DNA from: JBGPOS01 sp041488155
Lineage (GTDB): Bacteria; Chloroflexota; Dehalococcoidia; Tepidiformales; Tepidiformaceae
Assembly: GCA_041488155.1 (NCBI GenBank)
Contig: JBGPOS010000022.1
Span: 1 to 50,382, forward strand
Direction: 5' to 3'
DNA: 50,382 nt
Positions 7,534 through 15,006 of this stretch are shown here, piece by piece. Made by a program: the position numbers and the translations under genes. The notes under the pieces were generated by a model that saw only the letters and a program-made list of their open reading frames with translations, had not been told where the DNA came from and ran no database searches. How positions within the stretch are numbered: the first letter of the stretch is position 1; every line of letters begins with the position of its first letter.

Positions 7534-8685
7534 CTACGCCCCGGCGTCGCTCCGCACGCCCGCCAAGGCGCCAGTCTTGGGCCTGTCCGAACGGCCAGCC
7601 CAAACCCAGTACTCGTCGCCGGGGCCGGGGCGGGCCCTGTCGATCCGCCTGGGTGTCCCTCGCAGCGGCACCTCATCGGCCAGGCCCTCCGGCCAGTCCT
7701 CGCGCTCAAGCCGCTCGACGCTCGCCCAGTCGTCCTTCGGGACGTCGGTGCCGTCCCAGAACTCCAGGCCGCTGTAGCAGCCGTCGTAGACCTCGTAGTC
7801 CAAGGGCTCGGGCACCCACGAAGGCGCCGGAGGGAGGCGATCGCCGGGCTCCCACTGCGCATCGCTCACCGGTTCCCACTCCCGTCGCAGCCGCCGGACA
7901 ACCTGCTCCGAGGGCGGCTGGATGAGCAGCTCCCGGGCCCGCTCGTCCGCGTCGAGCCACTTTTTCAACAACCCGGGCGCGTTGCGCACGCCTTTCGGCT
8001 GGAACCTGTGGGGCGAACCCGGAAGAGTCCAGGCAGGGTCGAACGGCGCCACGAGCTCCAACCGTGCGAGGGCGAGGTCCACAGCCTCGTTGCCGTAGCG
8101 ATCCAGCCACCGGTTGGGCTCGTTCACGCCCAGGTCGATGAGCTCGCCGGCCAGGGCCTCAGCGCGCGCCCGCGCGTTGGTGGTGGTGCGGAAGATCTGC
8201 CGATCATGATCCCAGGGGAGATCTGAAGATCTCCCACCACCACCATGGTGGGGTGCAGAAGTTGCACCCCTTTCAGATTCGAAATGGGGTGCAGAAGTTG
8301 CACCCCTAAGCGGTGCAGAAGTTGCACCCCTTTCCGGCCAGTTTTCAGCCAGGGACCGGCCGATAAAACCCGACCGGGCGGGCCGGTCGACGGGGAACGA
8401 AAGCCCGCCAGCGACGCCCCACCGCGTCGCCTGGTGGTCGATCAGAAGCCCGGTTTCCATGAGCTCGTCGATCGCCGCGTCGAGGGCTCGCTTCGACACG
8501 TGGGCCCGGCCTGCCAGCGTCTGCGGCCCGGTCCCGTGGCCGCCCCTGGGCAACGCCAGGTACACGCGCCGCTCGCCTTCGATCACCCTCGGGGACCCGT
8601 GCCGAAAGAGGCAGATGACGAGCATCGCCGCAGCGTGCCGCCGGTGCGGCAAGACGTCGTCTACGACCCAGTCGGGGAGGTCCAT
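7534..8685 (-). CDS. Winged-helix replication-initiator-like protein of an integrative element
   Basis: A 383-residue protein. The ATG at 8685 is favoured because it overlaps the preceding stop as TGATG. Residues 1-100 look like a winged-helix DNA-binding domain (HAAAMLVICLFRHG, then HVSKRALDAAIDELMETGLLID). Residues 119-125, 127-133 and 139-145 are three identical RGATSAP repeats, encoded by the iteron-like DNA described separately. The C-terminal half is acidic and Trp-rich (WEPGDRLPPAPSWVPEPLDY) with no family I can name. Position between an integrase and an excisionase-like gene suggests a replication or mobilisation initiator. Replisome-organiser and plasmid Rep proteins share this shape, but I see no catalytic motif, so function is inferred. 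Confidence 0.6.
   Translation of the reverse strand: MDLPDWVVDDVLPHRRHAAAMLVICLFRHGSPRVIEGERRVYLALPRGGHGTGPQTLAGRAHVSKRALDAAIDELMETGLLIDHQATRWGVAGGLSFPVDRPARSGFIGRSLAENWPERGATSAPLRGATSAPHFESERGATSAPHHGGGGRSSDLPWDHDRQIFRTTTNARARAEALAGELIDLGVNEPNRWLDRYGNEAVDLALARLELVAPFDPAWTLPGSPHRFQPKGVRNAPGLLKKWLDADERARELLIQPPSEQVVRRLRREWEPVSDAQWEPGDRLPPAPSWVPEPLDYEVYDGCYSGLEFWDGTDVPKDDWASVERLEREDWPEGLADEVPLRGTPRRIDRARPGPGDEYWVWAGRSDRPKTGALAGVRSDAGA
8202..8330. repeat. Dyad-symmetry and iteron cluster inside the initiator-like gene (possible origin)
   Basis: Three direct copies of an interrupted palindrome (arm GGGGTGCA, 5-nt centre GAAGT, arm TGCACCCC) lie at 8250-8270, 8286-8306 and 8312-8330, the last losing two outer bases. 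Their spacing is 36 and 24-26 bp. Immediately beside them are a perfect 20-bp inverted repeat with arm GGGAGATCT (8216-8235), a 12-bp palindrome CCACCATGGTGG (8240-8251) and GATCATGATC (8202-8211). GATC occurs at 8194, 8202, 8208, 8220 and 8228. The iterons encode RGATSAP with identical codons, so selection seems to act on the DNA. This layout resembles plasmid and phage origins located in the initiator gene. Confidence 0.7.
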
Positions 8686-8903
8686 CAGCGGCCGCTCGCT
8701 GAGAAACGTCCGGGGTCGGTGCAGTCGAGGAAGTGGCTCAGCCCGGTCTCGGCGCTCACGGGCACGATGGCGCCGGTCTTCCGGCTCTGCGTCAGTCGCA
8801 TCAGCTTGCCGCACGCCAGGCACGGCCGCTCGGCCACCACCCGCCCAAGTGGCTCAGCGGCCGGCGGCGCGTCAAAGAGTCGCAGCTGACGGGCCCGCTT
8901 CAT
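8685..8903 (-). CDS. Small Cys-containing protein, function unknown
   Basis: A 72-residue protein from the ATG at 8903, which overlaps the preceding stop as ATGA; its own stop overlaps the next start as TGATG. The N-terminus is basic (MKRARQLRLFDAP). The core has CLACGKLM and, about 30 residues later, a HFLDC motif, so one zinc site (CxxC plus His/Cys) is possible. The tight coupling to the initiator-like gene suggests one co-translated element operon. I do not recognise a family. Confidence 0.6.
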   Translation of the reverse strand: MKRARQLRLFDAPPAAEPLGRVVAERPCLACGKLMRLTQSRKTGAIVPVSAETGLSHFLDCTDPGRFSASGR

Positions 8904-9127
8904 CCGGGCAGCACCGCTTCGAGCTCGACGAGCCCGCACTGCCCGCAGTAGGCGCCGATGACGCGCTCGCGGAGGAGGACGGCCCGCCGCACCGAAAGGA
9001 ATCTCCGGCACGACGGGCAGTGCGTGTCGACGACGAACTCACTCGCCGGCTCTGCGACCGGCGTTCCCCCACTGAACCCGCCAACGCAGCGGACATCGGC
9101 TGGGGTCGCGGGCTGCCCGTGTGACAC
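8900..9127 (-). CDS. Small zinc-ribbon protein, function unknown
   Basis: A 75-residue protein with two CxxC knuckles, CPSCRRFL and CGQCGLVE, about 25 residues apart, as in zinc ribbons. It starts at the ATG at 9127 and ends in an ATGA overlap with the next gene. Similar small zinc-ribbon proteins are common in actinobacterial and phage-derived elements, often next to replication genes. No catalytic residues are visible. A role in DNA binding or as an adaptor is only a guess. Confidence 0.6.
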   Translation of the reverse strand: MSHGQPATPADVRCVGGFSGGTPVAEPASEFVVDTHCPSCRRFLSVRRAVLLRERVIGAYCGQCGLVELEAVLPG

Positions 9128-9160
9128 GAGCCAGAGGCTACGGGAAGTGGGCCAATTAGG

Positions 9161-9418
9161 TCAAGCGGTGGCGAGAAGCAAGGCCGCCAGGCGAGCGCGC
9201 CGGCCGCGGCCAGGCCCCGGAACGTAGTGCCGCGCAAGCGCAGCCACGTCGGCTTCGACGAGCAAAGTCGGCTGCCCGCGGCGGCCTCTCGCGACACTCC
9301 GAATCAGCCCAGCGTGAAGCCAGTGGGACAGGGTGGTGTGGGGAATCGAGTAGCGGGCCGAGGCCTCGCGCAAGCTCAGAGTGTTCACAGGAGCCATCAT
9401 ACGGGCCCGGTCCTTCAT
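9161..9418 (-). CDS. Excisionase/MerR-like helix-turn-helix protein
   Basis: An 85-residue basic protein. The ATG at 9418 is chosen because GGAGGA lies ten bases upstream; ATGs at 9400 and 9397 are possible alternatives. The segment TLSLREASARYSIPHTTLSHWLHAGLIRSV is a helix-turn-helix of the MerR/excisionase (AlpA/Xis) type. It is followed by a GRRGQPTLLVEADVAALAR wing and a basic tail. It is the first gene of the element, 31 bases from the 3' end of tRNA-Asp. That placement fits a recombination directionality factor or an element regulator. Confidence 0.65.
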   Translation of the reverse strand: MKDRARMMAPVNTLSLREASARYSIPHTTLSHWLHAGLIRSVARGRRGQPTLLVEADVAALARHYVPGPGRGRRARLAALLLATA

Positions 9419-9452
9419 CTGTCCCAATTCCTCCCCGGCGAAGCGATTGTTC

Positions 9453-9529
9453 TGGCGACCCCGAGCGGATTCGAACCGCCGATCTCCACCTTGACAGGGT
9501 GGCATGTTAGGCCGCTACACCACGGGGCC
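9453..9529 (-). tRNA. tRNA-Asp (GTC)
   Basis: Read on the minus strand the gene begins GGCCCCG (9529-9523) and ends CGGGGTC-G-CCA (to 9453). The 7-bp acceptor stem, a 4-bp D stem, the anticodon arm CCACC-CTGTCAA-GGTGG with anticodon GTC, and the GGCGG-TTCGAAT-CCGCT T arm all fold. The discriminator is G73, the identity base for Asp, and CCA is encoded. Mobile-element genes start right after its 3' end, so this is the likely attachment site. The tRNA itself is intact, as expected when an element restores the 3' end. Confidence 0.96.
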
Positions 9530-9590
9530 GCGTTGGCTAACTCCGGGATCGTAGTCGGGCCCGGCCCGGCGGGCAAGCTCAGGGCGCCTG

Positions 9591-10745
9591 TCAGAGCCTC
9601 GCCAGGCGCCCGCCAACCGCCGCCGTGATCGCCAGTAGGGCAATCGCGCAAGCCAGTCCCGCCAGGCCTTCGCGCACCCCGGAAACCGAAATCGTCGCGC
9701 CGATCGCTGCCGGTCCGACGACACTGCCCAGGCCTTCGGCGAAGAACAGCCATCCAAGTGCCGCCCCGCTTCGCTCGCCCGCGCGGGCAGCGTCGAGAAG
9801 GCTCGCGTTGAGGAGCGGCGTCACACCGCCGAGGGCGATCGCCAGGGGCACGGCCGCCAAAGCGAAGAGCACGGGGCCATGCGCGGCCAGCATCCACGCC
9901 ACTGCGGCGGCGGCGAGGCCGTAGAGCAGCGCGAGCTCCGATAGACGTCTCCCGTGTTTCGACCGGCGGCCCGCGATGTACATCGCCGAGGCCCCCGCGA
10001 GGCCTGCCGGTGCGAGAAGGAGCCCCGCGTCGAGCAGCGACAGGTCGAGCGTCCGCAGGACGAATGGACCAAACGCCCCCAGCGTAGCCGTGACCACAGC
10101 GAAATGGGCGAAGACGACCGTGCCCGCGATGATTCGCAGCCGCCTGCGATTCTCGGCCTGCAAGCGCGGTAGGCCGGCCTCCACATGGCCGGCAAGGAGC
10201 TGAGCTGGTCCGCGATCCACCCGCAACATGGCCGCGGTGGCAGCTATCGAAAGTGCAATGCCGGCAGCGAAGGCGATCTGCCAGTAGCGTGTCTCGCTCA
10301 CCAGCGCGGCAATGCCGAAGCCCACGGCGGTGGCAGAGATCGAAGTCAATCCCATGTAAGCGGTCGCTGCGCCGCGCGCCTCGGGGTCGCTGCCAGCGCC
10401 GAGGGCGTGGAACACAACCAGCCAGGCGAGCGCTATTCCCGTCGAAAGCGTCCCGACGCCGGCTAGATATCCCGCGGCAGTGTTCGTCGCGAGGATGATC
10501 ACCAGCCCACAGAGTTCAAGGACGCTCGCCGTGGCGATAACGAAGGTCGAACGAACCTTGTCGAGCAGCCAACCGCCAGCCGGCGCGGTCAGCAGTTTCA
10601 CGAATCCGTATATGCCGAGCGCGTAGGCGGGGTAGGCGGCCGGCGCACCCAGGGTGTTGATGAGATAGCTGTTGCCGTAGGCGATGACCACCAGCGTTGT
10701 CAGGGCGTCAAGGGCGAATACGGAGGCGATGACTGGCAGGAGCAT
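9591..10745 (-). CDS. MFS-family transporter
   Basis: A 384-residue, very hydrophobic protein with about eleven or twelve predicted membrane helices, starting MLLPVIASVFALDALTTLVV. Motifs fit the major facilitator superfamily: GGWLLDKVRS in the loop after helix 2 (the motif A position), and a second-half repeat with GLLLAPAGLAGASAMYIAGR-type helices. A central loop rich in Arg (about residues 200-225) separates the two halves. The ATG at 10745 lacks a good ribosome-binding site; a GTG at 10778 is possible. It is last in the glycan operon after the GT2 gene. Substrate is unknown; export of a glycan precursor or drug is plausible. Confidence 0.75.
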   Translation of the reverse strand: MLLPVIASVFALDALTTLVVIAYGNSYLINTLGAPAAYPAYALGIYGFVKLLTAPAGGWLLDKVRSTFVIATASVLELCGLVIILATNTAAGYLAGVGTLSTGIALAWLVVFHALGAGSDPEARGAATAYMGLTSISATAVGFGIAALVSETRYWQIAFAAGIALSIAATAAMLRVDRGPAQLLAGHVEAGLPRLQAENRRRLRIIAGTVVFAHFAVVTATLGAFGPFVLRTLDLSLLDAGLLLAPAGLAGASAMYIAGRRSKHGRRLSELALLYGLAAAAVAWMLAAHGPVLFALAAVPLAIALGGVTPLLNASLLDAARAGERSGAALGWLFFAEGLGSVVGPAAIGATISVSGVREGLAGLACAIALLAITAAVGGRLARL

Positions 10746-10788
10746 CGCCGGAGTCCGCGCTTCTGCGCCCCGGGCGACACCCTGTGAG

Positions 10789-12834
10789 CTAGAGATGGCA
10801 GTCACTGATGGAATCGCGTTTCGCTGCGGGCGACGGACGCACGCGGTAGGCCAGGGTGCCGTCGGCGCCAGTGAACTCCCGTTCGGCATCGCCGAGCGCA
10901 ACCAGTCGACCGAGGAGGCCACTCTCGTTCAGGTAGAACTTTCGCTTGTACTCTCCGCTGAGGACGACATGGTCGATGTTCTTGGTTGCGAGGAAGCACT
11001 CATACGCGTCGACGCCCGAGAACTCCTGTCGATGCACGCTTTCGGTGAAGAACTCGTTCGCAAGGACAGCCCCGGCTCTCATGAATTCGACCATACCGTC
11101 TTCGTGGTTGTTCTTCACCATTACCCGGTAGTGCGCCCCAGCTTCGATGGGGTGTTCCGCCAGGTAGGCAGCGAAGCGGGGGTGTGAGCGTTCCCACAGC
11201 CCGGATGGTGGCAGGAGACTGAGCAACAAGGCGGTGGCTCCCGCCAGCCCCCCCGCCACGGCCCGTTGGTGGCGGTACACGAACGGCGTGGCCGCGGGGA
11301 GGACCAGCGCGAAAGCCACGATCGACAGCCGTCGCAGATTGTCGAGGGCGCTCAGCGCAACGACGGCGTGGTTGGCCTCCCGGATGGATGGGGTGCTCAA
11401 GAACAGCCAGATGGCGGGCGACGCAAGGATCGCGGAGGGGATCGTGACTGCCACCAGCCGCCAGGGGACTCGCCGCGTCCGCACAAGCTCCCATGCGCCA
11501 AAGAGCAGGAGCGCGCCCGCCCCCATCATCGGGTGCACGGCGATGGCAAAGCCAAGGAGGGGCGCGGCGAGGACGTACCGGCGGCGCTCGAACTGCGCAA
11601 TTGCAAAGAAGAAGAAGCCGAACGACCAGATTGTCGCCAGCTGGAACTGCGTTATCCCGTTCCAGAGCAATGGGTTGAGGAAGAAGAGGGCGAGGAGGAG
11701 TGGGTTGCGCATAGCCGTACGGAATTGCAGCAAACCGGCCACCAGGAAACAGACCCCGGCAACCATGGAAGCCGTCACGATCCAGTCGCCAAAGATCGGA
11801 TGGAGAAGGGCGTCCGGCAGCCATGGCACGATCCCATAGGGGAACATCACCCCGTCGCCGTTCTCTAACTGGGCGACGTGCCAGGGCCATTCGTGGCGTG
11901 TGAAAAGTGATTCCGACAGGTACCACACGTGTGCGTAGGAGTGAGCGCTATCGTCGCCCAGGTAGAAGGGCTTGAGGAGCATGAGAACGAGCGCGACCAC
12001 CGTGACCGCGAGAACGGCCACCGGCAGCCAGAGCGTGAACGAGGTGCGATGCCCCGCCGGCGCCACCCGCCAGCAGGCCAGCCGGTACCAGGCGAGCGGC
12101 ATGCAAACGGCATCGACGGCGGCGTCGAAGAGGCGCGTCCGGGTGCGTGCCACCGGGATGTCGATTGGGAAGGCGTTGTCGACCCGATAGCCCATCCGGG
12201 CGAGGATGACGGCCACTTCGACGGTCTCGCTGTACTTGTAGCCCCGGTAGAACTCCTGGGCTTCGAGGAGGGGGCGGACCCGGAACACGCGGTAGCCACA
12301 CTCGATGTCCTCGAACCGCTGGCCGCCGGCAAAGCGGCCGATCCACGTCATGACCGCGTTGCCGAAGCGCTTGTAGCCGGTGTGGTAGGAGAGATCGCGG
12401 CTGCCGATGACGCAGTCGAAGTGATGGTCGACGAGGTGGGCAATCATCCCGTCGATCGCTCCGGGCTCGTGCTGGCCGTCGGCGTCTATCGAAAAAGCGA
12501 CGTCGTTGGGGCGTACCTCGCCTCGCGCCAGCATTGCTCGCAGCTCGTCCCAACCCGCCCGCAGGGCGGCCGAAAGGCCATGGTTCGCGGGGAAGTGGAT
12601 GACGGTGGACCGATCGCGGCCGCCTGCCCAACGGTCGATGATGTCGGGCGTTGCGTCGGTCGAGCCGTCGTCGACGATGATGAGGCGGTCGATCCGGGGG
12701 TAGAGGTCATCGAGGACTGCCTCGATGGTAGGCGCCTCGTTATAGGCCGGCATGACCGCGACTCGCGCGGGCCGGCCCGAGGGCGCTGGCGTGGGGACGC
12801 CTGTCAGACTGCTGCCGCGAGCTGTTCCGACCAC
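10789..12834 (-). CDS. GT2 glycosyltransferase fused to a polytopic membrane domain
   Basis: A 681-residue protein. Residues 22-245 are a GT-A fold family 2 transferase of the dolichyl-phosphate/polyprenyl-phosphate sugar type: VAVMPAYNEAPT, IIVDDGSTDATP, the DADGQ metal motif at 117-121 and GYRVFRVRPLLEAQEFYRGYKYSE. Residues 265 to about 560 carry about nine membrane helices. The C-terminal 110 residues are an extracytoplasmic domain with FFTESVHRQEFSGVDAYECFL. The membrane part matches the separate protein at 17093-18370 (shared YAHVWY, MFPYG/AFPYG and FGDW motifs). The start overlaps the upstream epimerase by 31 nt; an internal ATG at 12753 would cut the GT start motif. It probably makes or uses a polyprenyl-linked sugar at the membrane. 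Confidence 0.82.
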   Translation of the reverse strand: MVGTARGSSLTGVPTPAPSGRPARVAVMPAYNEAPTIEAVLDDLYPRIDRLIIVDDGSTDATPDIIDRWAGGRDRSTVIHFPANHGLSAALRAGWDELRAMLARGEVRPNDVAFSIDADGQHEPGAIDGMIAHLVDHHFDCVIGSRDLSYHTGYKRFGNAVMTWIGRFAGGQRFEDIECGYRVFRVRPLLEAQEFYRGYKYSETVEVAVILARMGYRVDNAFPIDIPVARTRTRLFDAAVDAVCMPLAWYRLACWRVAPAGHRTSFTLWLPVAVLAVTVVALVLMLLKPFYLGDDSAHSYAHVWYLSESLFTRHEWPWHVAQLENGDGVMFPYGIVPWLPDALLHPIFGDWIVTASMVAGVCFLVAGLLQFRTAMRNPLLLALFFLNPLLWNGITQFQLATIWSFGFFFFAIAQFERRRYVLAAPLLGFAIAVHPMMGAGALLLFGAWELVRTRRVPWRLVAVTIPSAILASPAIWLFLSTPSIREANHAVVALSALDNLRRLSIVAFALVLPAATPFVYRHQRAVAGGLAGATALLLSLLPPSGLWERSHPRFAAYLAEHPIEAGAHYRVMVKNNHEDGMVEFMRAGAVLANEFFTESVHRQEFSGVDAYECFLATKNIDHVVLSGEYKRKFYLNESGLLGRLVALGDAEREFTGADGTLAYRVRPSPAAKRDSISDCHL

Positions 12835-13727
12835 TTGCCGAGGAACCAGTTGAGGGTTCGCTCGAAGCCGTGCTCGAAGCTGGTGACCGGTTCCCAGTCG
12901 AGCAAATCTTTCGCCCGCTGTCGCGATACCTTCCGCCCCTGGTAGTCGCCTCCCCTGGCCTCGGTGCGCACGATGCCGCCGTTGGTGGGGATGGAGCGGT
13001 TCACCGCTTCCGCGAGCTCAATGATCGCCACTTCGCGCGGACCTTCGAGGTTGAAGGTACCGGTGGCCGCCCGTTCGAGGACGCGCACGTGGGCGTCGGC
13101 GATGTCCTCGACATAGATGAAGTTGCGGTATTGCAATCCGTCGCCGGCCACGGTCAGAGGTTCGCCTTTGAGCGCCTTCTTGATGAAGATCGGCATCACC
13201 AACTCTTCGCGCATGCGGGGGCCGTACGGGATCCCGTAGCGCAGCACCGTAACCGGGAAGTTGTAGAGGTTTCCGTAGGAGTGAGCGAGCATCTCGCTGG
13301 CGATCTTTTCTGCCATGTAGAGGTGGCTCACACCGCTCGGGTTGAGGGCCGTCGATTCATCGACTTCCAGCTCTGTGGTGGCTTCGTAGACCCAGACGGT
13401 TGAGGCGAGGACGAAGTGCATCCCCCCGGCCAACCGAGCGGCTTCGAGCATCGTCGCGGTGCCCATTACGTTGATGTCGACCGACTCGGCAGGGGCGCGG
13501 GCTACGTCGTTGACGTTCGCCATCGCGGCCAGGTGATAGACCGCGTCACAGCCGGTCAGGGCCGCCTGCACCTGCGAAAGGCGCGTGATGTCACAAGGCA
13601 GCCACTCCACGTCGGGCCGATGGGGGGCGCTTCCGTCGAGCACCCGCACCGTGTGGCCCGCGTCGACCAGTTTGTCGACGACGTGACTGCCGATGAATCC
13701 AGAACCACCGGTTACCGCGATGTTCAT
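12804..13727 (-). CDS. NAD-dependent sugar epimerase/dehydratase
   Basis: A 307-residue extended short-chain dehydrogenase. The ATG at 13727 overlaps the preceding aminotransferase stop as ATGA; open sequence further upstream is inside that gene. The NAD motif GGSGFIGSH is at residues 7-15, with AVYHLAAMA at 62-70, the LAST Ser/Thr at 107-110 and the catalytic Y137-xxx-K141. The substrate is likely a nucleotide-activated sugar (UDP-glucose 4-epimerase or 4,6-dehydratase group). The context with a DegT-type aminotransferase and a GT2 supports surface-glycan synthesis. Confidence 0.88.
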   Translation of the reverse strand: MNIAVTGGSGFIGSHVVDKLVDAGHTVRVLDGSAPHRPDVEWLPCDITRLSQVQAALTGCDAVYHLAAMANVNDVARAPAESVDINVMGTATMLEAARLAGGMHFVLASTVWVYEATTELEVDESTALNPSGVSHLYMAEKIASEMLAHSYGNLYNFPVTVLRYGIPYGPRMREELVMPIFIKKALKGEPLTVAGDGLQYRNFIYVEDIADAHVRVLERAATGTFNLEGPREVAIIELAEAVNRSIPTNGGIVRTEARGGDYQGRKVSRQRAKDLLDWEPVTSFEHGFERTLNWFLGKWSEQLAAAV

Positions 13728-14851
13728 GCGTTCACTCCTGCAGGGATGAGTTGGACCAGGCTCTCGATGACGTAGCGCGCGTCGTCGGGCGTCATCCGCG
13801 CGCTCACCGGGGGGCAGATCTGTCGGGCGCAGGCGTAGTCGGCGCCCGGGTAGGGGCCACGCGCCAGCCCGGCGAAGACCGGCTGGGCGTGGAGTGGAAG
13901 CTCGTATACCTCGCCGCTGAGGCCGACGTCGAACCGCTCGCGCATCGCCTGCTTGAGAGCCTTTCGGTCGATGCCGTCGGGCAGGTACGCGACGAACTTG
14001 TAGAAGTTGCTCTCCGTCACCTTCTGGGCCGCGGGAAGACGCAGGCCCCCGAGTCGCTTCGCCGCATCCTGGTATGCCGCCGCCACTTCGCGACGGTGAG
14101 CGATGAATTCGTCCAGTCGCTTCAACTGCACCAGCCCGATGGCGGCGTGGACTTCGCTCAGCCTCCAGTTCGCGCCGAGGCGTACATGGAAATTGCTGCT
14201 GAAGCCTTCCTTGCCCTGGTCGCGATAGATTCGCGCCTCCGCGGCAAGGGCTTCGTCGTCGGTGACGATCATGCCGCCCTCCCCCGACGTCATGACCTTC
14301 GTCGGGTAGAACGAATACGTCGAAGCCACGCCGAAGTCGGAGGCATCGCGCCCGTTCAGAGTCGCGCCGTGCGCGTGGGCCGCATCGCAAAGGAGGAAGA
14401 TCCCGCGGCGCCGGCACTCCTCCGCGAGCCGGGGGAGATCGGGCGAGACGATCCCGCCGATGTGCACCACGATCACCCCGGCCGTCTTCTCCGTCACCCG
14501 CGAGAGGACATCGGCCGCGCTGACCGCCAGGGTTTCGGGGTCGGCGTCGGCGAGGACTGGCAGGCCTCCGGCGTGCGAGACCGCCGCCGCCGTCGCGAAG
14601 AAGGTGTTGTCGGGCACGATAACTTCGCGACCCTCAACGTCCAGCGACCTCAAGACGATTTCGAGTGCACTGGTGCCGCTACTCACCGCGACCGCGTGTT
14701 TGCGCCCACAGCGGGCCGCGAAAGCCTCTTCGAAGGCTTGACCGTGTTTGCCGAGGGTGAGCTGGCCGCTGCGCAGGCTCGATTCGATCAGTGAAAGGGC
14801 TTCTTTGATGTCCTCGTCGCTGAAAACGATCGACGCAGCCGGGACCCTCAT
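13724..14851 (-). CDS. DegT/DnrJ/EryC1-type PLP aminotransferase
   Basis: A 375-residue fold-type I aminotransferase. The PLP-binding core includes SSGTSALEIVLRSL at residues 58-70, the Asp in FLLCDAAHAHG (D156) and the Schiff-base lysine in SFYPTKVMTSGEGGM (K185). Such enzymes aminate keto-sugars bound to nucleotides, usually after a dehydratase such as its downstream neighbour. The start at 14851 (ATG) gives MRVPAASIVFSDEDI, a normal family N-terminus. It opens the four-gene run that ends with the MFS gene. Confidence 0.9.
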   Translation of the reverse strand: MRVPAASIVFSDEDIKEALSLIESSLRSGQLTLGKHGQAFEEAFAARCGRKHAVAVSSGTSALEIVLRSLDVEGREVIVPDNTFFATAAAVSHAGGLPVLADADPETLAVSAADVLSRVTEKTAGVIVVHIGGIVSPDLPRLAEECRRRGIFLLCDAAHAHGATLNGRDASDFGVASTYSFYPTKVMTSGEGGMIVTDDEALAAEARIYRDQGKEGFSSNFHVRLGANWRLSEVHAAIGLVQLKRLDEFIAHRREVAAAYQDAAKRLGGLRLPAAQKVTESNFYKFVAYLPDGIDRKALKQAMRERFDVGLSGEVYELPLHAQPVFAGLARGPYPGADYACARQICPPVSARMTPDDARYVIESLVQLIPAGVNA

Positions 14852-14950
14852 GCAACCCTCGTCTCGACCCCTGATTCCGCGACTCCGAGCATCTCAAGAC
14901 AGCCCGGGTACGGGTTTGGAAAGTCGATCTGGCCGAAGGTTGGCAGGCCG

Positions 14951-14973
14951 GGTGAAACACTCGCTCAAGCGAG
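14951..14973 (-). terminator. Possible hairpin terminator after the histidine kinase gene
   Basis: On the minus strand, 34 bases after the kinase stop, CTCGC-TTGA-GCGAG (14973-14960) can form a 5-bp hairpin followed by TGTTTCACC. The T-run is weak, so termination would be partial. The rest of the 155-bp gap (14852-15006) contains an AT-rich stretch near 14978-15006 that could hold the aminotransferase promoter. I see no clean -35/-10 pair. Confidence 0.3.
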
Positions 14974-15006
14974 CATGAATGTTAAGTGAATTTGTTAGAG
15001 AAATTG

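Noticed and set aside
1..9529. A CRISPR-associated transposon (Tn7-like)
   Set aside because: No tnsA/B/C, tniQ or transposon ends are visible. The only recombinase is a truncated tyrosine integrase.
9453..9529. A second copy of the tRNA-Asp 3' end as attR
   Set aside because: I looked for the TTCGAATCCGCTCGGGG stretch between 475 and 7500 and found none. It may have been deleted or lie outside the window.
12804..14417. A 537-residue protein made by extending the epimerase upstream
   Set aside because: The extra 230 residues are Arg/Pro/Gly-rich out-of-frame sequence of the aminotransferase gene. The ATG at 13727 gives the correct family start.
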